From contig JAGHBK010000080.1 of the NCBI GenBank assembly GCA_021161025.1, forward strand, positions 1 to 8,003: a stretch of DNA of 8,003 nucleotides, written 5' to 3'. The notes under the pieces were generated by a model. It searched no databases and was not told where the DNA came from. It saw nothing but the letters and a program-made list of their open reading frames with translations. The position numbers were made by a program, and so were the translations under genes. The DNA comes from a bacterium. Its GTDB lineage: Bacteria; Patescibacteriota; Minisyncoccia; Minisyncoccales; DG-74-3. Below, in pieces: positions 1 through 6,369 of this stretch (position 1 is the first letter of the stretch; each line of letters starts with the position of its first letter).

Positions 1-1832
1 ATACAGAAATTCAGCCTGCAATCGGAGGTGAGTACTCGGAAGGACTCTTGGGACAACCAAGATTTCTAAATCCGGTTTACGCTATTGCAAATGACGTTGA
101 TAGAGATTTAGTCCAACTTCTATTTTCAGGTTTAATGAAATACAATCTGAAAGGAGAAATTGTACCAGATTTAGCCAAAGATTATAGAATTTTAGAAGAT
201 GGAAAAGTTTATGAGTTTGATTTAAAAGAAAATATTTTCTGGCAGGATGGAAAAGAAATTACAGTTGATGATGTAATTTTCACAGTTGAAACAATTCAGG
301 ACTCAGATTATAAAAGCCCCCTAAGAGGAAGTTGGTTGGGAGTTAAAGCTGAGAAGGTTTCAGAAAAGACGGTCCGTTTCAAATTGGATAAAAGCTCTGG
401 TGTCTTTTTAGAAAATTGTACTCTGAAAATAATTCCAAAACATATTTGGAAAGAAATATCTCCCGAAAACTTCCCCCTTAGTTTCTATAATTTAAAACCT
501 ATTAGCTCAGGACCATATAAATTAGAAAAAATCTCGCAATCTGAAACAGGTAAAATCACTTCTTTAACTTTAGTTACAAACCAAAGATATTTTGGAAAAA
601 AACCAAACATTCCGAAGATTACCTTCTATTTCTACGAGACAGAGAACGACTTAATAGCTGCCTGTCTAACAGGCCAAATAAAAGGTTTTACCATCTCTTC
701 AATTGAAAATTTACAAAAATGTAATTTGGCTGGTAATTTTTATTCTTTCTCTTTACCAAGGTATTTTGCGGTCTTTTTCAATCTTAAAAACTCAAAATTA
801 TTTAGTGATAAAAATATTAGAGAAGCTTTCGCTTTAGCAACAGACAAAAAAGAACTAATCACAAAAATTCTTCTTGGAAAAGGAAAGGTGGTAGACTCCC
901 CTATTTTACCAGAAATTTACAATTTTTCAGCACCTTCAAAAACTTATGAATTTAACTTAGAAAAGGCAAAGACAATATTAGACAAAGAGGGTTTTATAGA
1001 AAAGGAAAATGGATTTAGAGAAAGGGTGCTAAAAAAGAAAACTGCTTTTCAATTTAAATCTGATTTACAATTAGGTTCAAAAGGAGAAGAAGTAAAAGAA
1101 CTTCAAAAATGTCTTTCTTCTATTCCGGACGTTTACCAAGAAGGCCAAATTACAGGTTATTTTGGTTCTCTTACAAAAAAGGCAGTAATTCGCTTTCAGG
1201 AAAAGTACCAAAAAGATATCTTAGAACCATTAGGATTGAAAAAGGGAACAGGAAAAGTAGGAAAGCTAACAAGAGAAAAATTAAACGATCTTTGCAATAC
1301 AGAAGAGGAGATTTTACCTCTTAAGTTCACTTTAAAAACTGTAGATGAACCTCTTTTGGTAAAAACAGCTTCTCTCCTGAAATCGCAATGGGAAAAAATA
1401 GGAGCAGATGTTGAAATCGAAACCTTTGAAATCTCGACCTTCAAAAGAGAAATCCTTCCAAGGAGAGATTATGAAGCTTTATTGTTTGGAGAACTTTTAG
1501 GTCAGATTCCAGACCCATATCCTTTTTGGCATTCTTCACAGACGAAGGATCCGGGCTTGAACTTGTCTCTCTATGAAAACCAAAAATGCGACAAACTTTT
1601 AGTAGCGGCTCGTCAGAATCTAGATGAGAAAGGAAGAGAAGAAAAGTTAGTCGAGCTTCAAGAAATAATCATTGAAGATATACCAGCTATTTTCCTTTTC
1701 AACCCAAATTATATATATTATATCTCCCCTGAAATAAAAGGAGTAAAAAATAATTTAGTAATTGCTGATCCTTCAAAAAGATTTTCTGATGTAGAAAATT
1801 GGTATATTATGACAAAAAGAGTAATAAAATAG
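1..1832 (+). CDS. Family 5 (peptide-type) ABC transporter substrate-binding protein with inserted peptidoglycan-binding domain, 5' partial
   Basis: The frame is open to the left edge (first full codon at 3). Residues before the Met at 48 (GGEYSEG, then GQPRFLNPVYA and DVDRDLVQLLFSGL) already match the mature N-terminus of SBP_bac_5 proteins, so 48 is not the start; the signal or lipoprotein peptide lies outside. Numbering codons from nt 3, residues about 1-350 and 435-609 form the solute-binding fold, including LNLEKAKTILDKEGF and the late IPDPYPFWHSSQ segment. Residues about 353-431 (nt 1059-1295) are a PG_binding_1-like domain: LQLGSKGEEVKELQ, ITGYFGSLTKKAVIRFQ, GTGKVGKLTREKLN. It sits in the loop just before the usual LKFTLKT strand, so it is an insertion, not a tail. 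The likely role is extracytoplasmic peptide or oligopeptide capture, with the insert anchoring to cell wall; the substrate is not shown. No permease or ATPase genes are in the window. One base separates it from the next gene. Confidence 0.9.
   Translation, partial: TEIQPAIGGEYSEGLLGQPRFLNPVYAIANDVDRDLVQLLFSGLMKYNLKGEIVPDLAKDYRILEDGKVYEFDLKENIFWQDGKEITVDDVIFTVETIQDSDYKSPLRGSWLGVKAEKVSEKTVRFKLDKSSGVFLENCTLKIIPKHIWKEISPENFPLSFYNLKPISSGPYKLEKISQSETGKITSLTLVTNQRYFGKKPNIPKITFYFYETENDLIAACLTGQIKGFTISSIENLQKCNLAGNFYSFSLPRYFAVFFNLKNSKLFSDKNIREAFALATDKKELITKILLGKGKVVDSPILPEIYNFSAPSKTYEFNLEKAKTILDKEGFIEKENGFRERVLKKKTAFQFKSDLQLGSKGEEVKELQKCLSSIPDVYQEGQITGYFGSLTKKAVIRFQEKYQKDILEPLGLKKGTGKVGKLTREKLNDLCNTEEEILPLKFTLKTVDEPLLVKTASLLKSQWEKIGADVEIETFEISTFKREILPRRDYEALLFGELLGQIPDPYPFWHSSQTKDPGLNLSLYENQKCDKLLVAARQNLDEKGREEKLVELQEIIIEDIPAIFLFNPNYIYYISPEIKGVKNNLVIADPSKRFSDVENWYIMTKRVIK
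1059..1295 (+). other. Peptidoglycan-binding (PG_binding_1-like) domain inserted in the solute-binding protein
   Basis: This segment of about 79 residues shows the usual three-helix pattern: an L..G..G.EV..LQ start, a central ITGYFG..T..AV..FQ, and a closing TG.VG..T...LN. Two Cys residues (in LQKCL and NDLC) flank the domain core and could pair; that is inference. The SBP sequence resumes directly afterwards with LPLKFTLKTVDEP. Confidence 0.85.
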
Positions 1833-1833
1833 A

Positions 1834-2478
1834 ATGCCAAATTTCAAAACCCAAATGTCAAAACCAGATGTAAGATATTTAGATGAGATGAGAGAGTTAT
1901 TATATGATAAAGAATGGGCAAAGAAAGCTCCTAATTTAGAGCTTTATTATATGTATAGAGGGATAAAAGAAAAAGACAACCTCCGATACGATATAACCAT
2001 TATACCCTCCAGAATGTTAGGTAAAGAATTTGTAAAAACAAAAGGTCATGAGCATATAGGTGATTTTAAAGAACTCTATATAGTTTTAAAAGGAGAAGCA
2101 ATCTACTTAATGCAAAAACAAAAAAGTGGTAGGGTTGAAGATGTTATTATTATAAGAGCAAAATCAGGAGAAAGTGTTATTATTCCAGCAGGGTACGGCC
2201 ATGTAACTATTAATCCTTCGAAATCAGAACTTAAAATGGCAAATTGGATAAGTAAAAAATGTAAATCAAACTATAAAATTTTTGAAAAAATGAAAGGGGC
2301 TTGTTACTATTACACGACTTCTGGCTGGATTAAAAATAAAAACTATGATATGATTCCAAAATTACGCTTTGAAAAGCCTATCAAAAAAATACCAAAAGAT
2401 CTCTCCTTCCTAAACATTGGGGGAGAACGGGTCTCCCCTGATCCTAGGGGAGAACGGGTCTCCCCTGACCTCTTATAA
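1834..2478 (+). CDS. pgiA: Cupin-type glucose-6-phosphate isomerase
   Basis: It interconverts glucose-6-phosphate and fructose-6-phosphate in the cytoplasm. The protein (214 aa) matches the metal-dependent archaeal-type cupin family (PF06560), not the larger classical PGI. Metal ligands are visible: H72 and H74 in KGHEH, E80 in KELYIVLKG, and H123 in IPAGYGHVTIN, corresponding to His88, His90, Glu97 and His136 of the Pyrococcus furiosus enzyme, with one residue fewer between the second His and Glu. Two starts are possible: 1834, one base after the previous stop, or Met8 at 1855 (MSKPDVRYLDEM). The stretch 1837-1864 is a 7-nt tandem repeat like the one spanning the RNase J start, so 1855 may be the true start. 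Neither has a Shine-Dalgarno. The last 18 or so residues (GERVSPD twice, 197-203 and 206-212) are encoded by a palindromic repeat and are probably an acquired tail. Confidence 0.85.
   Translation: MPNFKTQMSKPDVRYLDEMRELLYDKEWAKKAPNLELYYMYRGIKEKDNLRYDITIIPSRMLGKEFVKTKGHEHIGDFKELYIVLKGEAIYLMQKQKSGRVEDVIIIRAKSGESVIIPAGYGHVTINPSKSELKMANWISKKCKSNYKIFEKMKGACYYYTTSGWIKNKNYDMIPKLRFEKPIKKIPKDLSFLNIGGERVSPDPRGERVSPDLL
1837..1864 (+). repeat. 7-nt tandem repeat over the isomerase start region
   Basis: Four consecutive heptamers can be read: CCAAATT, TCAAAAC, CCAAATG, TCAAAAC. The ATG of the alternative isomerase start (1855) lies in the third unit. The same register (CAAATG then TCAAAAC) is seen at 4640-4667 across the RNase J start. 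Confidence 0.7.
2419..2468. repeat. Tandem GC-rich palindromes at the end of the isomerase gene
   Basis: A 22-nt unit occurs twice (2420-2441 and 2447-2468) with a 27-nt period, so both copies are read in the same frame as GERVSPD. Each unit is a hairpin with arms GGGGAGA and TCTCCCC around the loop ACGGG; the second extends to 8 bp (AGGGGAGA/TCTCCCCT, 2446-2466). The right arm of copy 1 can also pair with the left arm of copy 2 (2432-2453), giving alternative folds. The GC content contrasts sharply with the surrounding sequence. Confidence 0.9.
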
Positions 2479-2487
2479 TTTTTTAAC

Positions 2488-2494
2488 GGAAGAG
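2488..2494 (+). promoter_or_regulatory. Possible Shine-Dalgarno-like site for galU
   Basis: GGAAGAG precedes the galU ATG at 2496. It is the only purine-rich GG-containing stretch near any start in the window, but it lies very close to the ATG (the GGAA core ends 4 bases before it), so its role is uncertain. Confidence 0.3.
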
Positions 2495-2495
2495 T

Positions 2496-3401
2496 ATGCT
2501 AAAAAAGAAAAGTGTTAAAAAAGCAATAATCCCCGTAGCTGGTTTAGGAACAAGGTTTTTACCTTTAAGTAAAATATTACCAAAAGAACTTTTTCCTTTG
2601 GTAGATAAACCTGTTTTACAATACATTATTGAAGAAGCCCTAAATTCTGGAATTAAAGAAATCATTTTTGTAAGTAGAGAAGGTAAAGAAATGATCTCTG
2701 AATATTTTGCCGGGGATAATGGAGCCCTAAAAGAAATCTTAAAGGCAAGAAAAAAAGACAAGATTTTAAAAGAATTGAAGGATTTTGAAAAAATTCCCCA
2801 AAATATTTCATTTTCCCATTACATTTCTTTTTCTGAAGTTTTTCAAGAAGAACCCTTAGGAGATGGACATGCTATTTTGCAAGCCAAAGAAGAAATAAAA
2901 GAAGAACCAGTGGCTGTACTTTTTGGAGACGATGTAGTTATCTCAAAGGTGCCTTGTTTGAAACAATTAATGAAGGTTTTTGAAAAATATCAATGTCCAA
3001 TTATATCACTCTATCGTGTTCCTAAAAAAAGAATTTCCTCTTATGGAGTAGTAAAAGCAAAGAAATTAGAAAATAGAATATATAAAATTAAAGAAATCAT
3101 TGAAAAACCTCCTGCAAAAAGGGCACCTTCTAATTTAGCAATTGTTGGCAAATACATCTTAACTCCAGAGATATTTAAATATCTTCAAAAAGCTAAACCC
3201 TCTCAAAAGGGAGAAATTATTTTAGCTGAATGTTTAGAAAAAATGTTAAAGGATGGTAAAGAAGTTTTAGGGTATGAATTTGAAGGAAAATGGTTAGAGT
3301 GCGGAGATAAAGAAAAATGGTTGAAATCTCACTTATATCTTACCCTAAAACATCCTCAATTTGGTAAAATATTAAAAAAAGAGCTTAAAAAGCTTACCTA
3401 A
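2496..3401 (+). CDS. galU: UTP--glucose-1-phosphate uridylyltransferase
   Basis: It makes UDP-glucose from UTP and glucose-1-phosphate in the cytoplasm. The 301-aa length is usual for bacterial GalU. The N-terminal nucleotidyltransferase signature is intact: AIIPVAGLGTRFLP (GLGTR, residues 16-20) followed by PKELFPLVDKPVLQYIIEEA. Later family features are GDGHAI (residues 122-127), a GDDVV metal/nucleotide site (144-148; many homologues have LPDD), SYGVVKA, EKPP, IVGKYILTPEIF, and GKWLECGDKEKWLKS near the C-terminus. The start at 2496 puts the usual short basic lead-in before AIIP. It lies 17 bases after the isomerase stop and one base before the epimerase ATG (TAATATG), which suggests co-transcription and coupled translation. 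Related sugar nucleotidyltransferases such as RfbA/RmlA are less likely because of the GLGTRFLP and VDKP forms. Confidence 0.92.
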   Translation: MLKKKSVKKAIIPVAGLGTRFLPLSKILPKELFPLVDKPVLQYIIEEALNSGIKEIIFVSREGKEMISEYFAGDNGALKEILKARKKDKILKELKDFEKIPQNISFSHYISFSEVFQEEPLGDGHAILQAKEEIKEEPVAVLFGDDVVISKVPCLKQLMKVFEKYQCPIISLYRVPKKRISSYGVVKAKKLENRIYKIKEIIEKPPAKRAPSNLAIVGKYILTPEIFKYLQKAKPSQKGEIILAECLEKMLKDGKEVLGYEFEGKWLECGDKEKWLKSHLYLTLKHPQFGKILKKELKKLT

Positions 3402-3402
3402 T

Positions 3403-4473
3403 ATGTCAAAAATTGTTCTCATTACTGGAGGTTGTGGCTTTATTGGTACTAATGCCTCCTATCATTATTTAAAAAAGGGTTACAAGGTGATATCTTTTGA
3501 TAATCTTTATAGGGAAGGTTCAAAAGAAAATTTAAATTGGCTTAAAAAATTCACCCCTACACCAAAATTTGGTGTGGGGGCAAGAGGTAAATTTATCTTT
3601 ATAAAAGGTGATATTAGAGATGATAAAAAGCTACTTATCACCTTTAAAAAGTATAAACCAGATTTGGTTTTACATCTAGCAGCTCAGACAACAATGGTAA
3701 ATTCAGTGAAAAATCCTAGGGAAGACTTTGAAATAAATGCCTTAGGAAGTTTTAATGTTCTGGAGGCAGCTCGAGAAAGTAAAAACAAAGCAGTAATGAT
3801 TTATAGTTCAACAAATAAGGTCTATGGAGCTCTCTCTTATGTACCTGTGATTGAAAAAGAAAAGAGATATGAATATGATGACTTAAAAGGAATTGATGAA
3901 CATTTTCCATTGGACTTTCATGGACCCTACGGTGTGAGTAAAGGGTGTGGAGACCAGTATTTCGTTGACTATGCTCGAATTTTTGGTCTAAAAACAATTG
4001 TCTTTCGTCAATCTGGAATTTATGGACCCCGTCAATTTGGAATTGAAGAACAGGGTTGGTTGGCCTGGTTTACAAATTGTTTAGTATTTGGAAAACCGGT
4101 AACAATTTATGGAGATGGAAAGCAAGTGAGAGATGTTTTATATATAGACGATCTCCTCTCTGCTTTTGATCTGGCAGCAAAAAACATCGAAAAAACAAAA
4201 GGTAAAGCTTATAATATTGGCGGAGGTCTAAAATTTTCTCTTTCTATTTTAGAACTCATGGAATATTTAGAAAAACTCTCTAGAAAGCAATTTAAATACA
4301 AATTTGGTCCCTGGAGGCCTGGTGACCAAAAAGTTTATATTTCAGATATTAAAAAGGCAAAAAGAGATTTTAACTGGTCTCCCAAAGTTTCTCCGCAAGA
4401 AGGAGTAAAGCGGCTCTATAATTGGATTTTAGAAAATAAAGACCTTATTAAAAAAGCTGGGGTTTTCAAATAA
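3403..4473 (+). CDS. NAD-dependent nucleotide-sugar epimerase, CDP-paratose 2-epimerase-like (SDR family)
   Basis: This is an extended short-chain dehydrogenase/reductase of 356 aa. The Rossmann dinucleotide motif GGCGFIG is at residues 9-15. The catalytic set is SSTNKVYG (S135/S136/T137) with Y176 and K180 in PYGVSK. The segments FDNLYREGSKENLNWL, YSSTNKVYG, PLDFHGPYGVSKG, DQYFVDYARIFGLKT and GIYGPRQFG..EQGW closely resemble CDP-paratose/tyvelose 2-epimerases, but substrate cannot be fixed from sequence; other UDP- or dTDP-sugar epimerases or dehydratases remain possible. Residues about 51-62 (TPTPKFGVGARG) are encoded mostly by a 27-nt hairpin and interrupt the usual short link between NLNWLKK and KFIFIKGDIRD, so they look like an inserted element. 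It follows galU by one base and probably acts in surface-polysaccharide precursor synthesis. There is no visible Shine-Dalgarno. Confidence 0.88.
   Translation: MSKIVLITGGCGFIGTNASYHYLKKGYKVISFDNLYREGSKENLNWLKKFTPTPKFGVGARGKFIFIKGDIRDDKKLLITFKKYKPDLVLHLAAQTTMVNSVKNPREDFEINALGSFNVLEAARESKNKAVMIYSSTNKVYGALSYVPVIEKEKRYEYDDLKGIDEHFPLDFHGPYGVSKGCGDQYFVDYARIFGLKTIVFRQSGIYGPRQFGIEEQGWLAWFTNCLVFGKPVTIYGDGKQVRDVLYIDDLLSAFDLAAKNIEKTKGKAYNIGGGLKFSLSILELMEYLEKLSRKQFKYKFGPWRPGDQKVYISDIKKAKRDFNWSPKVSPQEGVKRLYNWILENKDLIKKAGVFK
3554..3580. repeat. In-frame palindrome inside the epimerase gene
   Basis: Arms CCCCTACACCAAA (3554-3566) and TTTGGTGTGGGGG (3568-3580) pair over 13 positions with a single G-T wobble and a central A. 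The G+C-rich ends stand out against the AT-rich gene. It encodes residues 51-59 of the epimerase without breaking the frame. Confidence 0.88.
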
Positions 4474-4557
4474 GCGGGCATGGCGGAACTGGAAGACGCC
4501 CATGATTCAGGATCATGGGGGAGAAATCCCGTGGAGGTTCAAATCCTCCTGCCCGCA
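4474..4557 (+). tRNA. trnL: tRNA-Leu (anticodon CAG)
   Basis: The complete type II cloverleaf can be drawn. The acceptor is GCGGGCA/TGCCCGC with discriminator A at 4557. The D-arm GCG/CGC carries the GG in its loop. The anticodon stem is CATGA/TCATG with loop TTCAGGA and anticodon CAG at 4508-4510. The long variable arm is GGG..CCC. The T-arm is GGAGG/CCTCC with loop TTCAAAT. It reads the CUG leucine codon. CCA is not encoded (CAG follows), so a CCA-adding enzyme is needed. The 5' end is the base immediately after the epimerase stop codon, so RNase P must cleave it from a messenger that also carries the protein genes, unless it has its own promoter inside the gene. Confidence 0.96.
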
Positions 4558-4560
4558 CAG

Positions 4561-4630
4561 TCCGTGGGTTCGCCCTATCATTCAATAGGGCGCCCCGTCG
4601 GATGACGGGGCGAATCCCACCCTCGGCACA
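4561..4630 (+). pseudogene. tRNA 3'-end fragment with T-loop split by a double hairpin
   Basis: Removing bases 4572-4611 leaves a canonical tRNA 3' end: T-stem GTGGG (4564-4568), T-loop TTC+GAAT, T-stem CCCAC (4616-4620), acceptor strand CCTCGGC (4621-4627) and A at 4628, followed by CA. No matching 5' half (GCCGAGG acceptor, D-arm or anticodon arm) is found upstream; tRNA-Leu ends only a few bases before. It is therefore a fragment, not a working tRNA. It may be a relic of a degraded tRNA, or of a duplication of a tRNA 3' end such as integrases leave. The fold as a whole is a three-way junction: outer T-stem and two inner hairpins. Confidence 0.7.
4572..4611. repeat. 40-nt double-hairpin insert
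   Basis: Two perfect, directly adjacent hairpins are present: GCCCTAT/ATAGGGC with loop CATTCA (4572-4591), and GCCCCGTC/GACGGGGC with loop GGAT (4592-4611). The insert is flanked by TTC and GAAT, which join to a standard tRNA T-loop. Confidence 0.88.
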
Positions 4631-4639
4631 AAAACTATC

Positions 4640-4667
4640 TCAAAACTCAAATGTCAAAACTCAAAGA
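4640..4667 (+). repeat. 7-nt tandem repeat spanning the RNase J start codon
   Basis: The heptamers TCAAAAC, TCAAATG, TCAAAAC, TCAAAGA run through the initiation codon (ATG 4651-4653, in the second unit). Sequence and register match the repeat at the isomerase start (1837-1864). Confidence 0.75.
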
Positions 4668-6339
4668 CAAAAAGTCTCTTCGAATAATTCCACTGGGAGG
4701 CTTGGGTGAAGTAGGAAGAAATATGATGCTTTTGGAATATAAAGGGCGAATTTTAATTTTGGATATGGGCTTTAGGTTACCAGAAGAAAGCATGCCAGGT
4801 ATTGATTATATTATCCCTAATATCTCTTATTTAAAAGATAAAAAAGAAAATATTTTAGGAATAGTATTTACTCATGGTCATTATGACCATATAGGGGCTG
4901 TTCCCTACCTAATAGAAAAAATTTGGAGACCCAATCTCCCTATTTTTGCCTCTCCCCTAACCCGAGGTATTATTTTAAAGCGACAAAAGGATTTTCCAAA
5001 CCAACCTCCTTTAAGAGTTGAAAAAGTGAGAGATGGTTCAAAGATTCAATTAGGTCCCTTTAAGGTTGAATTCTTCAGAATGAACCATAACATTCCTGAT
5101 AATTTGGGCTTATTTATTAAAACTCCCGTTGGAAATTTACTTCATACTTCAGATTTCAAATTCGATAAAAATCCAGTTAATGAACCTCCTACTAACTTCA
5201 AAAAATTAAAAGATTTAGGAAAAAGAGGGGTTTTACTTTTAATCTCAGACTCAACTGGAGCTGAGCAAGAGGGACATTCTCTTTCTGAAAAAGAAATCTT
5301 TAAAAACTTAGATAAAATTTTCAGTAAAGCAAAGGGTAGAATCTTTGTTTCTACTTTTGCCTCTTTAATTAATAGAATTCAGCAAGTAATTACCCTCTCT
5401 GAAAGATACAAAAGAAAAGTTTTAATTGAAGGCCTCTCAATGAAAACAAATGTTGAAATCGCTCGAAATCTAAAATACATCAGAGCAAAACGGGGCACTT
5501 TAATTAAAAAGAAACAATTAAAGAACTTAGCAGATTGTAGAATAACTGTTTTATGTACTGGAGCCCAAGGAGAACCAGAAGCTACTTTAGTTAAAATTGC
5601 AAATAGAGAGCATAAAATTTTACGTTTTAAAAAAGGAGATACCGTAATCCTTTCTTCTTCTGTTATTCCGGGAAATGAAAGAACGGTCCAAATTGTAAAA
5701 GATAATATCTTAAGACAAGGTGCTAAGGTTTTTCATTACCAAATGATGGATATCCACGCTTCAGGTCATGCTAGACAAGAAGAATTAAAGAAAATGATAG
5801 ATATAATAAAACCTCGCTTCTTTTTACCTATTCATGGTCAATATTCGATGTTGGTAGCACATGCAGATTTAGCAAAGGAAATGGGAATTCCTGAAGAAAA
5901 TATTATTGTCTGTGAAAATGGCCAGATTATTAACTTAACTAAAAAAAGGATTTCTCTTTTAAAGGAAGAAGTGCCAGCTCACTATGTGATGGTAGATGGT
6001 TTAGGTATTGGAGATGTAGGAGAAATTGTTTTAAGAGATAGAAAACAACTAGCTAAAGATGGAATGTTTGTAATTGTAGTAGTGGTAGATAGACAAAGTG
6101 GACGGGTTCGAGGTTCTCCTGATATAATATCAAGAGGGTTTATTTATTTAAGAGAATCAAAAAAACTGTTAAAGGAAACGAGAAAAAGAATTATAAATAT
6201 TGTTCATAAGGCTACGGGTTCTGGAGGGGCTGTTAATTGGACCTATGTGAAAGGAGAAATAAAAGACAAAATCGGAGAATTTCTTTACCAAAAAACCCAA
6301 AGGAGGCCAATGGTTTTACCCGTCCTCATCGAGGTTTAG
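4651..6339 (+). CDS. rnj: Ribonuclease J
   Basis: This is a metallo-beta-lactamase/beta-CASP ribonuclease acting as endonuclease and 5'-3' exonuclease in RNA maturation and decay. Its 562 aa are close to Bacillus RNase J1 (555 aa). The zinc-site residues are present: HGHYDH (H75, H77, D79, H80; many bacterial homologues have HGHEDH), H146 in NHNIPD, and D168 in TSDFKFD. The beta-CASP region starts around SDSTGAEQEGHSLSE and includes the phosphate-binding HASGHA (H369, S371, H373). LPIHGQY supplies H395. The C-terminal RNase J domain (about 440-562) is complete. The family lead-in LRIIPLGGLGEVGRNM begins at residue 10, supporting the ATG at 4651. No Shine-Dalgarno is visible; a 7-nt repeat covers the start. 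It is placed right after tRNA sequences, where it could act on the same transcript (inference). Confidence 0.95.
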   Translation: MSKLKDKKSLRIIPLGGLGEVGRNMMLLEYKGRILILDMGFRLPEESMPGIDYIIPNISYLKDKKENILGIVFTHGHYDHIGAVPYLIEKIWRPNLPIFASPLTRGIILKRQKDFPNQPPLRVEKVRDGSKIQLGPFKVEFFRMNHNIPDNLGLFIKTPVGNLLHTSDFKFDKNPVNEPPTNFKKLKDLGKRGVLLLISDSTGAEQEGHSLSEKEIFKNLDKIFSKAKGRIFVSTFASLINRIQQVITLSERYKRKVLIEGLSMKTNVEIARNLKYIRAKRGTLIKKKQLKNLADCRITVLCTGAQGEPEATLVKIANREHKILRFKKGDTVILSSSVIPGNERTVQIVKDNILRQGAKVFHYQMMDIHASGHARQEELKKMIDIIKPRFFLPIHGQYSMLVAHADLAKEMGIPEENIIVCENGQIINLTKKRISLLKEEVPAHYVMVDGLGIGDVGEIVLRDRKQLAKDGMFVIVVVVDRQSGRVRGSPDIISRGFIYLRESKKLLKETRKRIINIVHKATGSGGAVNWTYVKGEIKDKIGEFLYQKTQRRPMVLPVLIEV

Positions 6340-6369
6340 AAAGGGCGAGCAATCAACATCATAATACCC

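Noticed and set aside
2474..2479. Perfect TATAAT that could be a -10 box before galU
   Set aside because: It overlaps the isomerase stop codon, has no recognisable -35 at the right spacing, and such hexamers are expected often in AT-rich DNA. The gene order suggests co-transcription.
2446..2484. Hairpin plus T-run as an intrinsic terminator after the isomerase
   Set aside because: The 8-bp stem ends at 2466, but the T-run begins only about 12 bases later. The hairpin is duplicated inside the reading frame, which fits a repeat element better. Weak termination cannot be excluded.
4572..4630. Double hairpin after tRNA-Leu as a terminator
   Set aside because: No T-run follows on either strand, and the flanks reconstruct a tRNA T-arm.
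1837..4667. Heptamer arrays as CRISPR repeats
   Set aside because: Units are 7 nt, contiguous and without spacers, and no cas genes are present.
4515..4709. Small open frame across tRNA-Leu, the tRNA fragment and the RNase J start
   Set aside because: It overlaps a clear tRNA and palindromes, and has no protein-like conservation pattern that I recognise. It is a by-product of structured RNA sequence.
4925..4939. Short palindrome GGAGA/TCTCC inside RNase J
   Set aside because: Only 5 bp, within a normal-looking protein segment (EKIWRPNLP) with no sign of insertion. Probably chance.
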